From Clostridiales bacterium (GTDB taxonomy: Bacteria; Bacillota; Clostridia; Oscillospirales; Acutalibacteraceae): a DNA stretch of 6,701 bases. Below are positions 5,493-6,701 of this stretch, piece after piece. A program made the translations under genes and the position numbers. The notes beneath the pieces were generated by a model, which searched no databases, was not told the DNA's origin, and saw only the letters and a program-made list of their open reading frames with translations. Numbering within the stretch: position 1 is the first letter of the stretch; each line of letters opens with the position of its first letter. The DNA lies in the NCBI GenBank assembly GCA_022791355.1, contig JAAVYX010000068.1:1-6701 (forward strand). The letters are read 5' to 3'.

Positions 5493-6701
5493 ATGGCAGT
5501 AGAATCCATGCAAATGGTAAACATCATCGGAAAATACGCCCGGCTGGATGACGTCATTGAGGCCTGCCTGGATTCGGGCTGCTATCACCCCGAATCCACG
5601 TCCGACATCACGTCGGGCGTAAAGGGTTTTTCCCAGATAAACGATGAAAATCCTTACAGCGGCCGATTGCAGAAGTTCCACGAAATATTCGAATACTGCG
5701 GGGTGAGCCCCGAACTGGTCCCCATTCCCGACAATCTCAGCGACGACGAGGTGGAGACCTATATCAACAAGCTGGATGAGAATCTGCACACGGTGCAGAC
5801 CAAACGGGAACAGCTGCAAAAGGAGATCGAGGAAAAAAAGTACGCCGTCTCCCAGCTGGAGCATTTCTTCTCGCTGGATATCGAGCTGGACAAGGCCTTT
5901 TCCTCTCAGTTCGTCAAGGTCCGCTTCGGCCGGCTGCCGGCCGACAGCTATGAAAAGCTGCAAGCTTACCGGCCCAATCCCTATATTTTGTTTCTCCCCT
6001 GCTCCCAGGACGAAAATTATTACTGGGGCATGTACCTATCTCCTCTGGATGCGATTGAGGAGGTGGAACGGGTCTTCGCCTCCCTCTTCTTTGAACGGCT
6101 GCACATCCCCGACGCTTCCGGCACCCCTCAGCAGGCGGTAGCCAGCCTGGAAAAACAGGTGGAGAACCTGTCCGAGCAGCTGACCGACCAGGATAAGGTG
6201 ATCGACGCCTACTTTAAAAACCACCGGCTGGAATGTATGCAGCTCTACAGCCAGGTCAAGCGCAGCTACGACGCCTTTGAAATCCGCCGGTACGCCTCCC
6301 GTTATACCGGCTCCTTCGTACTGCTGGGCTGGGTGCCTGAAGCCAGTTTGCCTATCTTCCGTAAGCATATGGACAAGGTGGACGGGGTAGAGGTGGAGTA
6401 TAACAAGCCGGATCAGTCCAAGCGGTTCGAGCCGCCCACCAAGCTGCGAAACCATAAGCCCTTCCGGCCCTTCGAATATTATGTGAATCTCTACGGCGTT
6501 CCCAATTACAGGGAGGCCGACCCCACCGTTTTGGTGGCCGTCACCTATACCATTCTCTTCGGCATCATGTTCGCGGATGTAGGGCAGGGCGTCGTCCTGG
6601 CCGTCGCCGGATGGCTCATGTGGAAGTTCAAACGGATGGACGTGGGCAAGATTCTGGTTCCCTGCGGCGTCAGCGGCGCATTGTTCGGCTGCGTATTCGG
6701 C
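5493..6701 (+). CDS. ntpI: V/A-type ATPase subunit I (a-subunit), N-terminal part, cut by window end
   Basis: 403 codons remain open to the last base, with no stop; full-length members have about 640-680 residues, so the C-terminal membrane domain is mostly missing. Subunit I is the stator: its cytosolic N-terminal arm binds the E/G(H) peripheral stalks, and its membrane part forms the ion half-channels against the K-ring. Visible parts are an alpha/beta start (MVNIIGKYARLDDVIEACLD), a first coiled-coil arm (~85-125, rich in Glu/Lys/Gln), a globular tip (~135-205), a returning coiled coil (~213-262), the lobe SFVLLGWVPEASLPIFRKHM (274-293), then the hallmark entry into the membrane: YGVPNYREADPT (334-345) and TILFGIMFADVGQGVVLAVAG (from 353), followed by the start of a second helix (~386-403). 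ATG 5493 lies one base after the subunit C stop, with AAGGAGG 12 bases upstream (rather long). A second in-frame ATG at 5508 is less well placed. The key transport arginine of this subunit is beyond the window. Confidence 0.95.
   Translation, partial: MAVESMQMVNIIGKYARLDDVIEACLDSGCYHPESTSDITSGVKGFSQINDENPYSGRLQKFHEIFEYCGVSPELVPIPDNLSDDEVETYINKLDENLHTVQTKREQLQKEIEEKKYAVSQLEHFFSLDIELDKAFSSQFVKVRFGRLPADSYEKLQAYRPNPYILFLPCSQDENYYWGMYLSPLDAIEEVERVFASLFFERLHIPDASGTPQQAVASLEKQVENLSEQLTDQDKVIDAYFKNHRLECMQLYSQVKRSYDAFEIRRYASRYTGSFVLLGWVPEASLPIFRKHMDKVDGVEVEYNKPDQSKRFEPPTKLRNHKPFRPFEYYVNLYGVPNYREADPTVLVAVTYTILFGIMFADVGQGVVLAVAGWLMWKFKRMDVGKILVPCGVSGALFGCVFG

Noticed and set aside
5057..6455. Minus-strand frames opposite subunits C and I (5057-5557, 5451-5963, 6036-6455)
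   Set aside because: Codon-bias shadows of two clearly recognisable ATPase genes.
1..6701. CRISPR array, insertion sequence, prophage or toxin-antitoxin system
   Set aside because: No regularly spaced repeats, transposase, integrase, phage or small paired toxin-antitoxin genes are visible on either strand.

Overview
The window looks like chromosomal DNA of a low-to-mid GC Firmicute, most likely a gut-type clostridium of the Oscillospiraceae/Ruminococcaceae kind. This is inferred from the strong AGGAGG-type ribosome binding sites, a V/A-type ATPase operon, a Na/Pi-PhoU transporter and the style of the remnant genes. I cannot name a genus from sequence reading alone.

Layout. (1) Bases 1-818 hold three broken genes pushed together: the C-terminal part of a MATE-family exporter (frameshifted, with an apparent internal deletion), a cytidylate-kinase-like gene cut into two out-of-frame pieces, and, on the minus strand, the first ~50 codons of an AraC-type regulator joined head-on to the kinase remnant. 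(2) Bases 819-1124 have no convincing gene but contain two clear inverted repeats. (3) Bases 1125-2786 (minus) encode an intact Na/Pi-cotransporter-family protein with a C-terminal PhoU-like domain. Its leader carries a 16-bp palindrome, a TATAAT box and a short direct repeat resembling PhoP half-sites. (4) Bases 2787-3833 are about 1 kb without a credible protein gene. They contain a GC-rich hairpin of a common dispersed type, a segment that can fold into a long-range nested stem (candidate structured RNA or decayed group II intron piece), then a good extended -10 promoter and a leader stem-loop. (5) From 3834 to the right edge, on the plus strand, lies the beginning of a V/A-type ATPase operon: the small peripheral-stalk coiled-coil subunit (G/H-like), subunit C (central-stalk socket) and the first 403 codons of subunit I (stator/membrane subunit, cut by the window end).

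How the genes relate. The three ATPase genes act in one membrane rotary complex: H-like and I form the peripheral stalk and membrane stator, and C couples the rotor shaft to the membrane ring. The remaining subunits (K, E, F, A, B, D) would be expected beyond the right edge. The Na/Pi transporter is divergent from the operon. A functional link, such as both depending on ion gradients, is only conjecture.

I did not find a convincing new multi-gene system. The items most worth a second look are the candidate structured RNA at about 3488-3640, the leader stem-loop in front of the ATPase operon, and the cluster of deletion junctions at the left end.
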